A stretch of 36,851 bases of DNA from Azoarcus sp. (lineage in GTDB: Bacteria > Pseudomonadota > Gammaproteobacteria > Burkholderiales > Rhodocyclaceae), in NCBI GenBank assembly GCA_013911595.1, contig JACESY010000009.1, forward strand, positions 1-36,851, given 5' to 3'. The notes under the pieces were generated by a model. That model did no database searches, was not told the origin of the DNA, and worked only from the letters and a program-made list of their open reading frames with translations. Shown in pieces: positions 6,279 to 15,533 of the stretch. Each line of letters starts with the position of its first letter. Position 1 is the first letter of the stretch. The position numbers were made by a program, and so were the translations under genes.

Positions 6279-8468
6279 CGCACTGAAACGCCCCCCTGAC
6301 TGAATCCGGAAGCCGGGGCGCAGGGTGATGCGCTCGCCCGCGTTGAATTGCACGTCGCCGGTAGCGGTTATGGTGAATCCACTCGACGCAGTGCTTATCG
6401 TCCGGCATGCGCTATAGGACTCCTCCGTGGAGATAGTGCCGCCGACCGTGAGATCGTCCTGGTGCGGGCAGGCAACCGGCGCATCGTAACTCGCGCTGAG
6501 CGTCACGCCTGAATAGCTTTCAAAACCATGAAGCATGATGTGATGTCGCCCTGCGGCTGGACTGGCGAAGGTGCAGGTCTCTTCATTGCCGTTGAGCCAC
6601 GGCCTGCAAGCGTAAACCGACAGGGTAGGCAGGGCACCATGGCGAACGTAAAGGTCGGCGTCGCCCGTCCCGCCGCTAATTGTGACCACTAGGTCAGTTG
6701 AATCAGCGGGAACGTCGATGTGATAGCGGGTTTCACTATCCGCGCTACCGGAAAGAGACGTAAGCGGGCTGGCGTTGCTCAGAAGTTCGGACTGGACAAA
6801 CGTGGCACCGACCGATCTGGATTGCGTCATCGAAACCGAGCAGCCACTGGAGCCGCTGCAGTTCCCCGACCAACCGGCAAAGACCCATCCGCTGGCTGAA
6901 GTCGCGGTTAGAGCAACTTCGCTGCCTGCGCTGAAACTTGCCGAACAAATCGAGCCACAGTTGATGCCGGCGGGGGAGCTGGTCACGGTGCCGTTGCCGT
7001 CACGCGTTACGGTCAGGGTCGGGTCTCCGTCGTGTTCCAACGCCGCAAGCGCGTCTGCGACTGCAATGCGCGGTCTAACGCGCGAGTTCGCGCCTGTGCG
7101 AGGGTCCGTCACCATTTGGCCGGTAGCGATGAGGCTGTCGAGTATCTCCTCTACGGTGGCGTCTGGACGCGCTTCCTTGAGGACCGCCCATGCCCCGGCA
7201 ACATGCGGCGCAGCCATCGATGTGCCGCTGAGGTACGCGTAGGTATCACCCGGAACGGAAGAGCGAATGGATTGACCTGGTGCAAGCAGATCAAGCATGT
7301 CTGCCGAGTTCGAGAACGAGGACACCGCATCTTGTTTGGTGGTGCTTCCGACGCTGACAGCGCTGGAGATGCACGCGGGTGAAGAAAGATGCTGGGTAAA
7401 GCCGTCGTTGCCGCTGGCGGCGATTGTGGCGATCCCCACAAGCCGCAGGTTGTCGATCACCGGCTTGAGCGGGTCGTCATCACATGTCGCATCGTAGGCG
7501 CCACCGCCCAGACTGAGATTGGCGGAGGCGATATCGAGGGTGCTTCGCAACGCATAGACCCTCTCGAGGCCCTCAAGGATGTCGGATGTATAAGCGCCCA
7601 CGCAAGGATCCACGGCGCCTTCGCCACAGTATTGACTCGGTATCTCGCTGAAAACCTGGATGGCAATCAAGTTCGAATCCTGCGCAACCCCCGAAAAGGA
7701 CGCATTGCTCCCGCCGGCGATGCCTGCAACATGAGTACCGTGCCCGCACCCCGTGATGCCGGGGGAGCAATTCAGCCCCGAATCGGCTGCCGTCGAGGAG
7801 GTCACGCCATCCGGACACAGGGAAGTCACGCCCCATTCCGGTACGTTGCTCGAGTAGCAGGCTTCTGAGACCACCTTGTCTTGCAGGAAGGGATGGTATT
7901 TGTCGACACCGGTATCCAGCACCGCAATGACTTGCCCGAATCCCGTTCGGCCCGCAAAGGTGCCCGACGCATCGCCGCCGACCAAAGGGATGCTCTCCGA
8001 AAGGAGCGGCTGGAGGATCTTGTCCTCAATCACTCTCAGCACGGAGGGGTCGTCGAGCAAATCGGCCAGGGTCTCCGGCTCGGCGTGCATGGAGACGCCA
8101 GGAAACAGGTTGAATCGCTTGACATCAAACAGCGCCTGAAGCGCCAGCGTCATTTCCAGTCGCTGGAGCACTCGCTCTTGCGCCGCTGCCAACCGGGTGC
8201 GCTGCACCTGCACCGCAGCCTCGTCAGGCAAGGCGGCCTCGGGTGCGAGCCGGGTCCGAAACTCGACGATGACGGGCAGAACGCCATCTTCGAAGGCGCG
8301 TCTCACCAGTTCGTCGTGGTGTTCGTGTTCTGCTTCGGTCAGCGAACGAGTTTCGTCAGGGCGTTGGCCAGCGAAGATATCCGGAACATGCTGGGCAGAC
8401 GCAACCTGGCTGAGCCCCAGGACCACTATCAGTATCGACAACCGGTAGAAAATAGTTAGTGGCTTCAC
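6267..8468 (-). CDS. secreted S8 (subtilisin-like) serine protease with PPC and C-terminal stack domains
   Basis: 733 residues. The signal peptide is clean when started at GTG 8468 (VKPLTIFYRLSILIVVLGL then SQVASA|Q); an in-frame GTG at 8501 would add 11 residues before it. The inhibitor-like prodomain spans about 40-170. The S8 catalytic domain carries Asp in VIAVLDTGVD, His in CGHGTHVAGIAGG, the oxyanion Asn in IAASGND and Ser in SGTSMAAPHVAGA. Then come a Gly/Cys-rich bacterial repeat domain (about 475-545, GWVFAGWSGNC), a pre-peptidase C-terminal (PPC) beta-sandwich (about 550-640, DADLYVRHG) and a terminal stack domain of the 3-coathanger type (TGDVQFNAGERITLRPGF). Paired cysteines suit an extracellular protein. 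It ends 81 nt downstream of the last O-antigen gene and may be read from that operon or from its own promoter. No sorting tail is present. Confidence 0.9.
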   Translation of the reverse strand: MKPLTIFYRLSILIVVLGLSQVASAQHVPDIFAGQRPDETRSLTEAEHEHHDELVRRAFEDGVLPVIVEFRTRLAPEAALPDEAAVQVQRTRLAAAQERVLQRLEMTLALQALFDVKRFNLFPGVSMHAEPETLADLLDDPSVLRVIEDKILQPLLSESIPLVGGDASGTFAGRTGFGQVIAVLDTGVDKYHPFLQDKVVSEACYSSNVPEWGVTSLCPDGVTSSTAADSGLNCSPGITGCGHGTHVAGIAGGSNASFSGVAQDSNLIAIQVFSEIPSQYCGEGAVDPCVGAYTSDILEGLERVYALRSTLDIASANLSLGGGAYDATCDDDPLKPVIDNLRLVGIATIAASGNDGFTQHLSSPACISSAVSVGSTTKQDAVSSFSNSADMLDLLAPGQSIRSSVPGDTYAYLSGTSMAAPHVAGAWAVLKEARPDATVEEILDSLIATGQMVTDPRTGANSRVRPRIAVADALAALEHDGDPTLTVTRDGNGTVTSSPAGINCGSICSASFSAGSEVALTATSASGWVFAGWSGNCSGSSGCSVSMTQSRSVGATFVQSELLSNASPLTSLSGSADSETRYHIDVPADSTDLVVTISGGTGDADLYVRHGALPTLSVYACRPWLNGNEETCTFASPAAGRHHIMLHGFESYSGVTLSASYDAPVACPHQDDLTVGGTISTEESYSACRTISTASSGFTITATGDVQFNAGERITLRPGFRIQSGGRFSARIQ

Positions 8469-8549
8469 AAGGACTCGTTCTGTTTGGCCTGATCGGGGCA
8501 CGATGGGCCGAAGATTCTCGCTAATTGGAGTAGCGTGCAGACGTGGAGT

Positions 8550-9716
8550 TCAACCCTGTCCTGCGATCACCTGTCGATAGACGTCAGCCGTCCGCCGCGC
8601 GCAACTCGCCCAGCTCAAACGCGCCGCGCGGGCGAGTCCGGCCACCCTGGCCGATGTGCGCCAAGCTTCGTCCGTGAGCCCTCGCGTGAGAGCTGAAGAC
8701 AGGCCGTCGACGTCGTGCGCGTCGACCGTAAGCCCGGCGCCGCCCACGACTTCGGGCAAGGACGCGCTGTTCGAGCACACCACCGGAATACCTGACGCCA
8801 TCGCCTCAAGCACCGGCAGACCGAAACCTTCATAGAGGGATGGAAACGCGAACAATCGCGCACCGGAAAACAGTACCGGCAGCTCGTCCGCCGCAACGTA
8901 ACCGAGATAGCGGACCCACCCCTCTCGTGCCGCCCGGTCGATACGGCCATGCACGTCATCGCTATTCCAGCCATAGTAGCCGCAAAGGACCAATGGCCAG
9001 CGACGACGCACGTCGACGGGCAGAGCCTCATACGCCGAGATCAGCGTGTGCAGGTTTTTGCGCGGCTCGATGGTGCCCGAATACAGGCAGTAACCGTCCC
9101 GCGCCAGCCCATGGCGCTGCAGCACTGGCGCCGTCGCCTCGGCTTCGCGCAGTCGGAACTCCTCGCCGCAGGCCAGTGGTATCGCACTGACTCGCTCGCC
9201 GGGAAGACCGAAACGCTCGATCAACTCGCCACGGATGAAATCGGAATCGGTGAGGATATGCGCATCACTCGACACCGCCCGCTCGACAGCCCGTTGAACC
9301 GAGGGGAGGCGCCCGGACGGATGGCATTGCGGCCACACGAACATCGACAGGTCATGGATGGTGACGATGCGCGGGCCATCAAAATGTGGCAGAAAGAAGC
9401 GCGGGCCGTGAAAAAGATCAGGCTTTCGCCTGCGCAGGACCGCCCCCTGCGCGGCATCGATGGCGGCCCGGTGCAAGCCGACAACCAGCGACTGGCGCGA
9501 CAGCCAATCGACCACCCCGATGCCGCGCCGTCCCGTACCCGAAGCCTGCGCAGCAACATCGGCGGACGGCAGCGCTGCGATCCGCCACGGTCCCGCGAAC
9601 AGATCGAGTTCGATTCCGTTTTCTTCTGACTCCAGATGGCGAACCAGTTCGTAGACGTATCGTCCGATTCCGGTGAGCGGAAAGCGCACCACGTCAACGT
9701 CGATGGCGACCCTCAC
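8550..9716 (-). CDS. GT4-family glycosyltransferase
   Basis: 388 residues, GT-B fold. N-terminal acceptor domain starts VRVAIDVDVVRFPLTGIGRYVYEL. The C-terminal donor domain has LYSGTIEPRKNLHTLI, FPSLYEGFGLPVLEAMASG (the E-x7-E motif) and PVVCSNSASLPEV. It resembles the single-domain mannosyl- or rhamnosyltransferases of O-antigen loci. GTG at 9716 is chosen because it overlaps the rmd stop as GTGA; an upstream extension to 9737 is possible but runs inside rmd. Given gmd and rmd immediately upstream, GDP-D-rhamnose is a plausible donor (inference). It is the last gene of the large operon. Confidence 0.88.
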   Translation of the reverse strand: MRVAIDVDVVRFPLTGIGRYVYELVRHLESEENGIELDLFAGPWRIAALPSADVAAQASGTGRRGIGVVDWLSRQSLVVGLHRAAIDAAQGAVLRRRKPDLFHGPRFFLPHFDGPRIVTIHDLSMFVWPQCHPSGRLPSVQRAVERAVSSDAHILTDSDFIRGELIERFGLPGERVSAIPLACGEEFRLREAEATAPVLQRHGLARDGYCLYSGTIEPRKNLHTLISAYEALPVDVRRRWPLVLCGYYGWNSDDVHGRIDRAAREGWVRYLGYVAADELPVLFSGARLFAFPSLYEGFGLPVLEAMASGIPVVCSNSASLPEVVGGAGLTVDAHDVDGLSSALTRGLTDEAWRTSARVAGLARAARLSWASCARRTADVYRQVIAGQG

Positions 9717-10612
9717 GCCTTCGCTTCCAGCATCCAACGCAGCGTCTCATCCAGCGGGGGAGAATCCCACTCGCCGATGATCGAGCGCAACCTGGCCGGG
9801 CTGCCGCCCAGGCGGCGAACCTCGTTGGCCCGCACGAACGCCGGATTGACCTCCACGCGCAAGCGCTGCCCCGTGATCGACGCAGCCAGATCGATCACTT
9901 CGCGCAAAGCATGCATGCGGCCCGAGCAGATATTCACCACCTCGCCTGCCGGACACGCCTCGATCAGTCGACGATAGGCCTGCGCCACCGCACGCACGTC
10001 AGAGAAATCACGCCACACGTCGAGATTCCCCAATTCGATCACCTCCGCCCTGCGGCGGAAGTGGTCCACGATCTTCGGCAGCAGGAAGGATCCACTCTGT
10101 CCCACGCCGGTGTAGTTGAACGGCCGTGCGATCACGATGGGCAGCCGGTCGAACCACAGACGGGCCATGTACTCCATCGCCAGCTTGCTGACCGCATAGT
10201 CGTTGGCAGGATTTAGCGGCGTGCCCTCGTCGAACACCCCTTCGCTGGAATTGCCATAGACGTTGGCGCTGCTCGCGAGCAGTACGCACTCGGGATGGTG
10301 CTCGCACTCCGCCAGCGCAGCGAGCAGATTGCGGGTTCCGATCAGGTTTACACGGTAAAACGCCTCTGCGTCGCCGTGCCCGACAAAGGCAATACCCGCA
10401 AGATGCACCACCACATCTGGCCGGATTTCCGCCACCACCTCGCACAGCGCGACGGCATCCGTTAGGTCCGCACATCGATGACGAGGCTCGTCCGGCACCG
10501 AATCGTGCCCCACGCCCCACACGTCCCAACCGTGGGCCTCCATCTCGGCGGCCACATAACGACCTGTAAAGCCATGAATACCGGTGATAAGTACCCGCTT
10601 CGCCCCCCGCAT
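9713..10612 (-). CDS. rmd: GDP-6-deoxy-4-keto-mannose reductase (GDP-D-rhamnose synthase)
   Basis: Short-chain dehydrogenase/epimerase fold, 299 residues. It has an N-terminal NAD(P)-binding motif TGIHGFTG, catalytic YAVSK (Tyr and Lys) near residue 140, and RPFNYTG, a signature of nucleotide-sugar reductases of this group. It would reduce the keto product of Gmd to GDP-D-rhamnose with NAD(P)H in the cytoplasm. The call as Rmd rests on family plus direct pairing with gmd: the start overlaps the gmd stop by one base (TGATG). A GDP-talose-forming reductase of the same family cannot be excluded without alignment. The downstream GT4 start overlaps its stop. Confidence 0.85.
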   Translation of the reverse strand: MRGAKRVLITGIHGFTGRYVAAEMEAHGWDVWGVGHDSVPDEPRHRCADLTDAVALCEVVAEIRPDVVVHLAGIAFVGHGDAEAFYRVNLIGTRNLLAALAECEHHPECVLLASSANVYGNSSEGVFDEGTPLNPANDYAVSKLAMEYMARLWFDRLPIVIARPFNYTGVGQSGSFLLPKIVDHFRRRAEVIELGNLDVWRDFSDVRAVAQAYRRLIEACPAGEVVNICSGRMHALREVIDLAASITGQRLRVEVNPAFVRANEVRRLGGSPARLRSIIGEWDSPPLDETLRWMLEAKA

Positions 10613-11646
10613 CAGTACGAAAACCCCTGTTCGAGACGACGAATGTCCGCCTCGACCATCATCTGGCTCAGTTCCTCCAGCGTGGTCGACGGCGCCCAGC
10701 CCAACTCGCGCCGCGCCTTCTCGGGGTTGCCTATCAGCAGCTCGACCTCGGCCGGCCGATAGAACTTCGGATTCACACGCACCAACGTACGGCCCGAGAT
10801 GCGATCAATGCCCACTTCGCCTTCGCCCGTGCCTTCCCACTGCAGATCGAAGCCCGCGGCCGTGCCCGCCAACGTCACGAAGCTTCGCACCGTCTCGGTA
10901 CGGTTGGTCGCCAGCACATAGGTATCGGGATGGTCCACCTGCAACATGCGCCACATGCCGTCAACGTACTCCCTGGCGAATCCCCAGTCACGCTGCGCGT
11001 CGAGATTGCCCAGTTCAAGCACGTCGAGCCTGCCGCACTTGATCCTGGCCATGCCGTCCGACACCTTGCGCGTAAGGAACTCCCGTCCGCGCAACGGAGA
11101 TTCGTGATTGAACAGGATGCCACTCGCCGCGAAGATGCCGTAGCTCTCACGGTAGTTCACCGTCATCCAGTGCGCGTAGAGTTTGGCCGCAGCATACGGG
11201 CTGCGCGGATAGAACGGCGTATCCTCCACCTGCGGCACCGCCTGCACCTTGCCGTACATCTCCGACGTACTCGCCTGATAGAAGCGGATCCGCGGATTCA
11301 CGATGCGGATCGCCTCGAGCAGATTCACCACCCCAACCCCGGTGATCTCCGCCGTGGTAATGGGCTGCTCGAACGACACCCCGACGAAGCTCTGCGCCGC
11401 CAGATTGAACACCTCGCTCGCCTCGCTCGTCTGCAGCAATCGGATGGCAGACGACAGATCCGTGAGGTCGAACTCCACCAGATGGAGATTCGGATGACGC
11501 TCGATTCCCACTTCCTCGATACGCCAGAAGTTCACCGAACTCGTGCGGCGGAACGTGCCATACACCTCGTACCCCTTTTCCAACAGCAGTTCCGCGAGGT
11601 AGGCACCGTCCTGACCGGTGATGCCGGTGATGATTGCTTTCTTCAT
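10612..11646 (-). CDS. gmd: GDP-mannose 4,6-dehydratase
   Basis: 344 residues, the normal Gmd length. It has an N-terminal Rossmann motif [17 protein letters not shown], then TSEMYGKVQ, the catalytic [10 protein letters not shown] (Tyr-x3-Lys) and the conserved [12 protein letters not shown]. Converts GDP-D-mannose to GDP-4-keto-6-deoxy-D-mannose. The chosen ATG at 11646 (MKKAIITG) has AGGA 8 nt upstream; an in-frame upstream TTG would add an unlikely leader. It is the only gene of the operon preceded by a real gap (133 bp, AT-rich), so it may have an internal promoter. With ManC upstream and Rmd downstream it completes the route from fructose-6-phosphate to GDP-D-rhamnose, apart from phosphomannomutase, which is not in this window. 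Confidence 0.95.
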   Translation of the reverse strand: MKKAIITGITGQDGAYLAELLLEKGYEVYGTFRRTSSVNFWRIEEVGIERHPNLHLVEFDLTDLSSAIRLLQTSEASEVFNLAAQSFVGVSFEQPITTAEITGVGVVNLLEAIRIVNPRIRFYQASTSEMYGKVQAVPQVEDTPFYPRSPYAAAKLYAHWMTVNYRESYGIFAASGILFNHESPLRGREFLTRKVSDGMARIKCGRLDVLELGNLDAQRDWGFAREYVDGMWRMLQVDHPDTYVLATNRTETVRSFVTLAGTAAGFDLQWEGTGEGEVGIDRISGRTLVRVNPKFYRPAEVELLIGNPEKARRELGWAPSTTLEELSQMMVEADIRRLEQGFSY

Positions 11647-11670
11647 GAAATACATCCTGATAAACAAAAA

Positions 11671-11700
11671 AATATGTGACCGATGTGGCTCGAAAACCAA
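11671..11700 (-). promoter_or_regulatory. possible internal sigma-70-type promoter for gmd-rmd-GT4
   Basis: On the minus strand TTGGTT (11695-11700) and CATATT (11671-11676) are 18 nt apart, in the only AT-rich gap of the operon and about 25 nt before the gmd start. Each hexamer matches the consensus at 4 of 6 positions. This is a weak call supported mainly by location. Confidence 0.3.
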
Positions 11701-11779
11701 GACGTTAACTAAACTCCTCCTGACGGGATAGATTCAGACGCCTCACAAACTTGACTATCGCGGAAAAAAGAGAAAAGCC

Positions 11780-14008
11780 TCATTGCGGGCCCGATTCAGG
11801 CGGCACCGGCCGCAGTTCGTAGCTGTTGATCGTAATCTGATCGGGCGCCCGCGCATATACGCGCACTTCCAAGTCCCGGACTGCTCCAGTGATTTCGACC
11901 GTGGTGCTCAAGAGTACTTCAGCTCCCGCACCCGCGCCGGACATGTCCCACTTTCCGTGGATGACCTGTCCACTATTTGAAGCCACGTCAATCCACGACC
12001 CGTCAGCAGTTTCAACTTCACCACGTACAACGAGAGAATAGGTCCCGGCATTCATGGGTTGGTAGGGACCGAAGAGCATGAATCCCTCCCTACCAGTGCT
12101 GTGCAGCGCGCCGTTAATAGGCTGCCCAGTGCCCGACGGCGTGAGATCACTAAACGCTGTAGCGCGTAAACAGCGTGGCGGCAAACACGTCATGGATTGA
12201 ATAGCCGCCTTAGGGTTATCCTGATCCGATCGAACTGAAGTCATGTCAACCCTAACAGTGGCGTAATTTTCTCGTTCAGTCACACGGACGAAATCTACTA
12301 ACTTCAGCCTTTCGATCACCGGCCTCAGTTGCTCGTGCAGTGCTACGTTCGGATGAGGCCAAGAATGTGCCGCCCAAAGCGTGTCGAAAAACGGCAAGAC
12401 AACCACATTGACTTCATTGGAATAAAGAAGCAGAAGAAGTCTGTCGAAAAAAACGTTGTCGACAGTAGCCATTGGAAAGGATCGCACCGGGGACGGCCAA
12501 TGCTCCCGTGCCATATTTAAGTTCTTGTCTCCGCCAATATTGTATGCAATGACCCCAGCCTCAGAAGCCAGATAGTTCACAAGAAAATCGTTCCCCCAAG
12601 GGAGAAATGCTACGCGCTCGCCCGCAATCAGATCTTTGCTTAGAGGAGCTAACACAGCCCTGTCCACCTCTAGAAACATGCTCCGATGATCGCTGTAGAT
12701 TTTCCACTTGTCGACGGAATTTGGTAGGTTGAATGCCGTCACTATTAATGTCATCGCTAGTGCAACCAACGTCACGGGGCGTTTATTCTTATAAGATAGA
12801 GAAAGAACCAAAATAAGCCATGCGCAGAATGCGCCCAATGCAATCCATCGGTAACTTGCGCGCATGACATTGAACCCTGGAATATTTTCTGAAAGCAGCG
12901 CGGATCCAGTAGGTGCGATTGCATGCACTTTGTTCATCACCCTTTCTTCAGATGCCTCTGGTGGCTTTATGGTATTGAACTTCAAGGATGGCCCTAGGGC
13001 CATATAGAATCCGAACAGCGACGCAACGCAAAACGCCACTACCCAGTTTCTTTGTGGGTGAGATTTTCTTGCCGCCCAAGCGGCTGCCAATATTAAGGGA
13101 AGACTGAATGTGGTTGTCCAAACCGACGCATCACCCCAGTACATGTTGTCAGTTCGCGGAGCGCTCCATCCAACAATGTCGGCAAGCCAGTGGCTTCCAT
13201 GGGTTGGGATTGCGATGAACGACAGATCGACGCCCCACCCTCTGAAGAACTCCATCGAATGGCTATCAAATGACGACAAACCTATATAACTCGAATATAG
13301 AAGGTATGCGACAACGAAAGCGGCGACATGAACTGGAATGAGCATTAAGGACCAACGACGTCGAACCTCAAAGTCCTTACATCTCATCCACTGCAATCCG
13401 ATCATGATGCTGGAACCCACCGCAAACATCATGAAGCTGTATCCGTCCATGAACACAGAAATGATGCATGAGAGTACGTACAGCAATGTCCAGGCCGTAA
13501 TATTTAGGTCGTTACGTAATCCGTCCAGCAGTTTGATTACCACTAAAAAGTAAAAACTGAGCAAGCCGATACCCAAAGATAGCATCGAGTATCCGCCATG
13601 CGCCCAAATCACAGGCATGGTCATCCAGCAAAGGGCGGCAATCGTTGAATGGTATCTGGCTGCCTGGAAGTGACGGGCGATGCCATAGGCGGATCCGAAC
13701 GCGACACTCAGCCAAAATGCCACCATGGCCGAGTATGCATCAGCAGCATGCAGTCCGAGGCGAATGAAGAGGGAGGCTGGCCATGCACCTGCTAAGCCGA
13801 AAGCGATCGGCGCTGGTTCAGGAGCCCCGATATTATGTGCATAAATCTCGAATAGCCCACCGTTTGCAAAAGAATGCGAGAACCCTGTTGCCCAGACAGC
13901 TTGACCCATCGTTGGAATTGCAAGGAATGGAACGGCCCCTTGAATGAACAGTGCCGCAAGCAACGCTAGTACAAAAAATGAACATTCAAGGAAATTCGGT
14001 TTATTCAC
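11780..14008 (-). CDS. GT-C-like polytopic membrane protein, candidate side-branch glycosyltransferase
   Basis: 742 residues. It has about ten to twelve predicted membrane segments over residues 1-430, then a soluble C-terminal half that looks extracytoplasmic, with a beta-sandwich-like end (about 620-740). The layout resembles GT-C fold transferases that take sugars from polyprenyl-phosphate in the periplasm, but I recognise no diagnostic motif and the exact family is uncertain. GTG at 14008 overlaps the stop of the flippase-like gene as GTGA. Base composition is strikingly different from its neighbours: stretches near 12,400-13,600 are about 40-50% GC against about 65% elsewhere, a sign of separate origin. 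Together with the flippase-like and GT2 genes it may form a side-branch or end-modification module. Confidence 0.6.
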   Translation of the reverse strand: MNKPNFLECSFFVLALLAALFIQGAVPFLAIPTMGQAVWATGFSHSFANGGLFEIYAHNIGAPEPAPIAFGLAGAWPASLFIRLGLHAADAYSAMVAFWLSVAFGSAYGIARHFQAARYHSTIAALCWMTMPVIWAHGGYSMLSLGIGLLSFYFLVVIKLLDGLRNDLNITAWTLLYVLSCIISVFMDGYSFMMFAVGSSIMIGLQWMRCKDFEVRRRWSLMLIPVHVAAFVVAYLLYSSYIGLSSFDSHSMEFFRGWGVDLSFIAIPTHGSHWLADIVGWSAPRTDNMYWGDASVWTTTFSLPLILAAAWAARKSHPQRNWVVAFCVASLFGFYMALGPSLKFNTIKPPEASEERVMNKVHAIAPTGSALLSENIPGFNVMRASYRWIALGAFCAWLILVLSLSYKNKRPVTLVALAMTLIVTAFNLPNSVDKWKIYSDHRSMFLEVDRAVLAPLSKDLIAGERVAFLPWGNDFLVNYLASEAGVIAYNIGGDKNLNMAREHWPSPVRSFPMATVDNVFFDRLLLLLYSNEVNVVVLPFFDTLWAAHSWPHPNVALHEQLRPVIERLKLVDFVRVTERENYATVRVDMTSVRSDQDNPKAAIQSMTCLPPRCLRATAFSDLTPSGTGQPINGALHSTGREGFMLFGPYQPMNAGTYSLVVRGEVETADGSWIDVASNSGQVIHGKWDMSGAGAGAEVLLSTTVEITGAVRDLEVRVYARAPDQITINSYELRPVPPESGPQ

Positions 14009-14898
14009 TTTGCGTTATTTCCAGTTCGTTCGAAGGCTTTGTCCAGCTTCCCGTTTATGGCCATCGCCGAAAAGAACAGCAGATCCCCTGTTACGGTCAC
14101 AATTCGTCCAAGGATGATCGCGAGCAGCAAAGCCTCCGGGCTGACTTGATCCTCGAGCAGCAAGAGCAGCACCATTTCCCTGACCCCGACGCCTGCCGGT
14201 GCACCGGGTGTAACCAGCCCGGCAAGCCACGCAACCACATAAGCGCCTGCAATTGCAGCGGAAAGGGAGAGAAGTGGGTCGTAATCTGCAACAAGAGCAA
14301 GGGTGCCAATGAAGAGGAGGCCGGAGAGCGTAAGAAAAGAAGCCTGCCATAGCAAGGCGGTGGCTGCGGTCTTCGAAAGGGCGCGCGCCGTAAAAAAATA
14401 CAGCGCCGCCAAAAGGCCAATGAACAGAAAAATCGCGGCCGGCAGTTTGAGTACGGGCCAGATCAGCGGCAGCGCCAGCGAGCCGAAGCACGCCCCGACC
14501 ACAGCGATGGAGCCAAACTCCCATGCCGCAGATTTCGCCAGGGGCCGCGCCGGGAACCCGGCGGCCATGCCCAGAGCCTGGCGTCCGGCAAGGTGAAAGA
14601 TGTTGCCCGGGACATACTTGGCGAGCTGTGAAAGTCCATAGGCCCTGAGTGCCCATGGCCAAGCAGTGCGGAGTTCGAAGAACATCAGTTGGCACCACCA
14701 GGCGCGAGCGAGCAGGACATTGGCGGCACCGTAGACCAGCGCTAATAAGCCCAGGATGCTCCAGGAGGTGATGCCGAAGCGCGCAAGGTCGATCTCACCG
14801 GCTTGCTCATACAGGCGAACCCCCACGAAGACGACACCCGCCAGCCCAAGCCCGCCGCCGACGAAATGAAGCCAGCGCTTGAGCGATGCAGATGCCAT
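14005..14898 (-). CDS. UPF0104 / lysylphosphatidylglycerol-synthase-TM-like membrane protein (candidate flippase)
   Basis: 297 residues with about eight hydrophobic segments. It has features of the AglD/MprF-type membrane family: LARAWWCQLMF, an internal YGLSQLAKYVPGNIFHLAGRQ (the conserved K-Y-x-P-G-x-(I/V) block) and GLVTPGAPAGVGVREMVLLLL (P-G-x-x-G-x-R-E). Relatives include MprF flippase domains and proteins proposed to flip polyprenyl-linked sugars. The ATG at 14898 overlaps the methyltransferase stop by one base (TGATG); its own stop overlaps the next start. In this operon it could take the place of a GtrA-type flippase that moves the lipid-linked sugar made by the nearby GT2 (inference). 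Confidence 0.72.
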   Translation of the reverse strand: MASASLKRWLHFVGGGLGLAGVVFVGVRLYEQAGEIDLARFGITSWSILGLLALVYGAANVLLARAWWCQLMFFELRTAWPWALRAYGLSQLAKYVPGNIFHLAGRQALGMAAGFPARPLAKSAAWEFGSIAVVGACFGSLALPLIWPVLKLPAAIFLFIGLLAALYFFTARALSKTAATALLWQASFLTLSGLLFIGTLALVADYDPLLSLSAAIAGAYVVAWLAGLVTPGAPAGVGVREMVLLLLLEDQVSPEALLLAIILGRIVTVTGDLLFFSAMAINGKLDKAFERTGNNAK

Positions 14899-15533
14899 CA
14901 GTGCTTGGCTCGAGCGAGCAGCATGGTCCACGGCAACGGCTTTTTGACTTCGATCACATCGAAGTAGCGGCTTACGAACTGGACGAAGGCTTTGCTCGAC
15001 CAGTGCTGGATATGGCCGGGGGTGTTGCCGAGGCTGCCAATGTATTTTCCGCGCGCCAGGTTCAGCGCACACCAGATCGGTTCCCGCGGGACGCTCAGCA
15101 CGATGTTCGAAGTCGCGACCTTCTGCAGCGCAGCCAGGCCGGCCTCGGGATCTTCAAGATGTTCGAGTACTTCGCAGCACACGATCAGATCGGCGCTGTC
15201 CCTTCCCGGCTGAATATCATAGACGCTACGCGCTTCAAACACTTCGGGCGATACGCCCTGAGTCTGTGCGTTCTCGCGCGCCAGTCCGATGACTTTGTCG
15301 GAAAAATCGCTGCCCCGGGCCTGAATGCCTTTCCGGCTCCAGTTCAGGACCCAATAACCTTCACCACAGCCGACCTCATGAATCGTCTTCGGGTCGGCCT
15401 TTCGGACCAGATCAGACAAGGCATCATCAAAACCTTGCATGATCCAGCGGACGATCGGATTCTTGGCGCCGTACTTGTCGTAGGCATTGCCAACGACAAT
15501 ACCGTCTTCTTTCAAGCCTCGCGAAATCTTCAT
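14898..15533 (-). CDS. class I SAM-dependent methyltransferase
   Basis: 211 residues. The SAM-binding motif I is HEVGCGEGYWVLNWSRKG (about 50-65), followed by the acidic motif RGSDFSDKV and CCEVLEHLEDPEAGL. This is the Methyltransf_11/23 type common in polysaccharide loci. The ATG at 15533 overlaps the GT2 stop as ATGA. Probable target is a sugar residue or lipid-linked intermediate of this polysaccharide, but the sequence does not say which. It is distinct from the coiled-coil methyltransferase upstream in the operon, so the glycan may carry two methyl groups at different places. Confidence 0.8.
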   Translation of the reverse strand: MKISRGLKEDGIVVGNAYDKYGAKNPIVRWIMQGFDDALSDLVRKADPKTIHEVGCGEGYWVLNWSRKGIQARGSDFSDKVIGLARENAQTQGVSPEVFEARSVYDIQPGRDSADLIVCCEVLEHLEDPEAGLAALQKVATSNIVLSVPREPIWCALNLARGKYIGSLGNTPGHIQHWSSKAFVQFVSRYFDVIEVKKPLPWTMLLARAKH

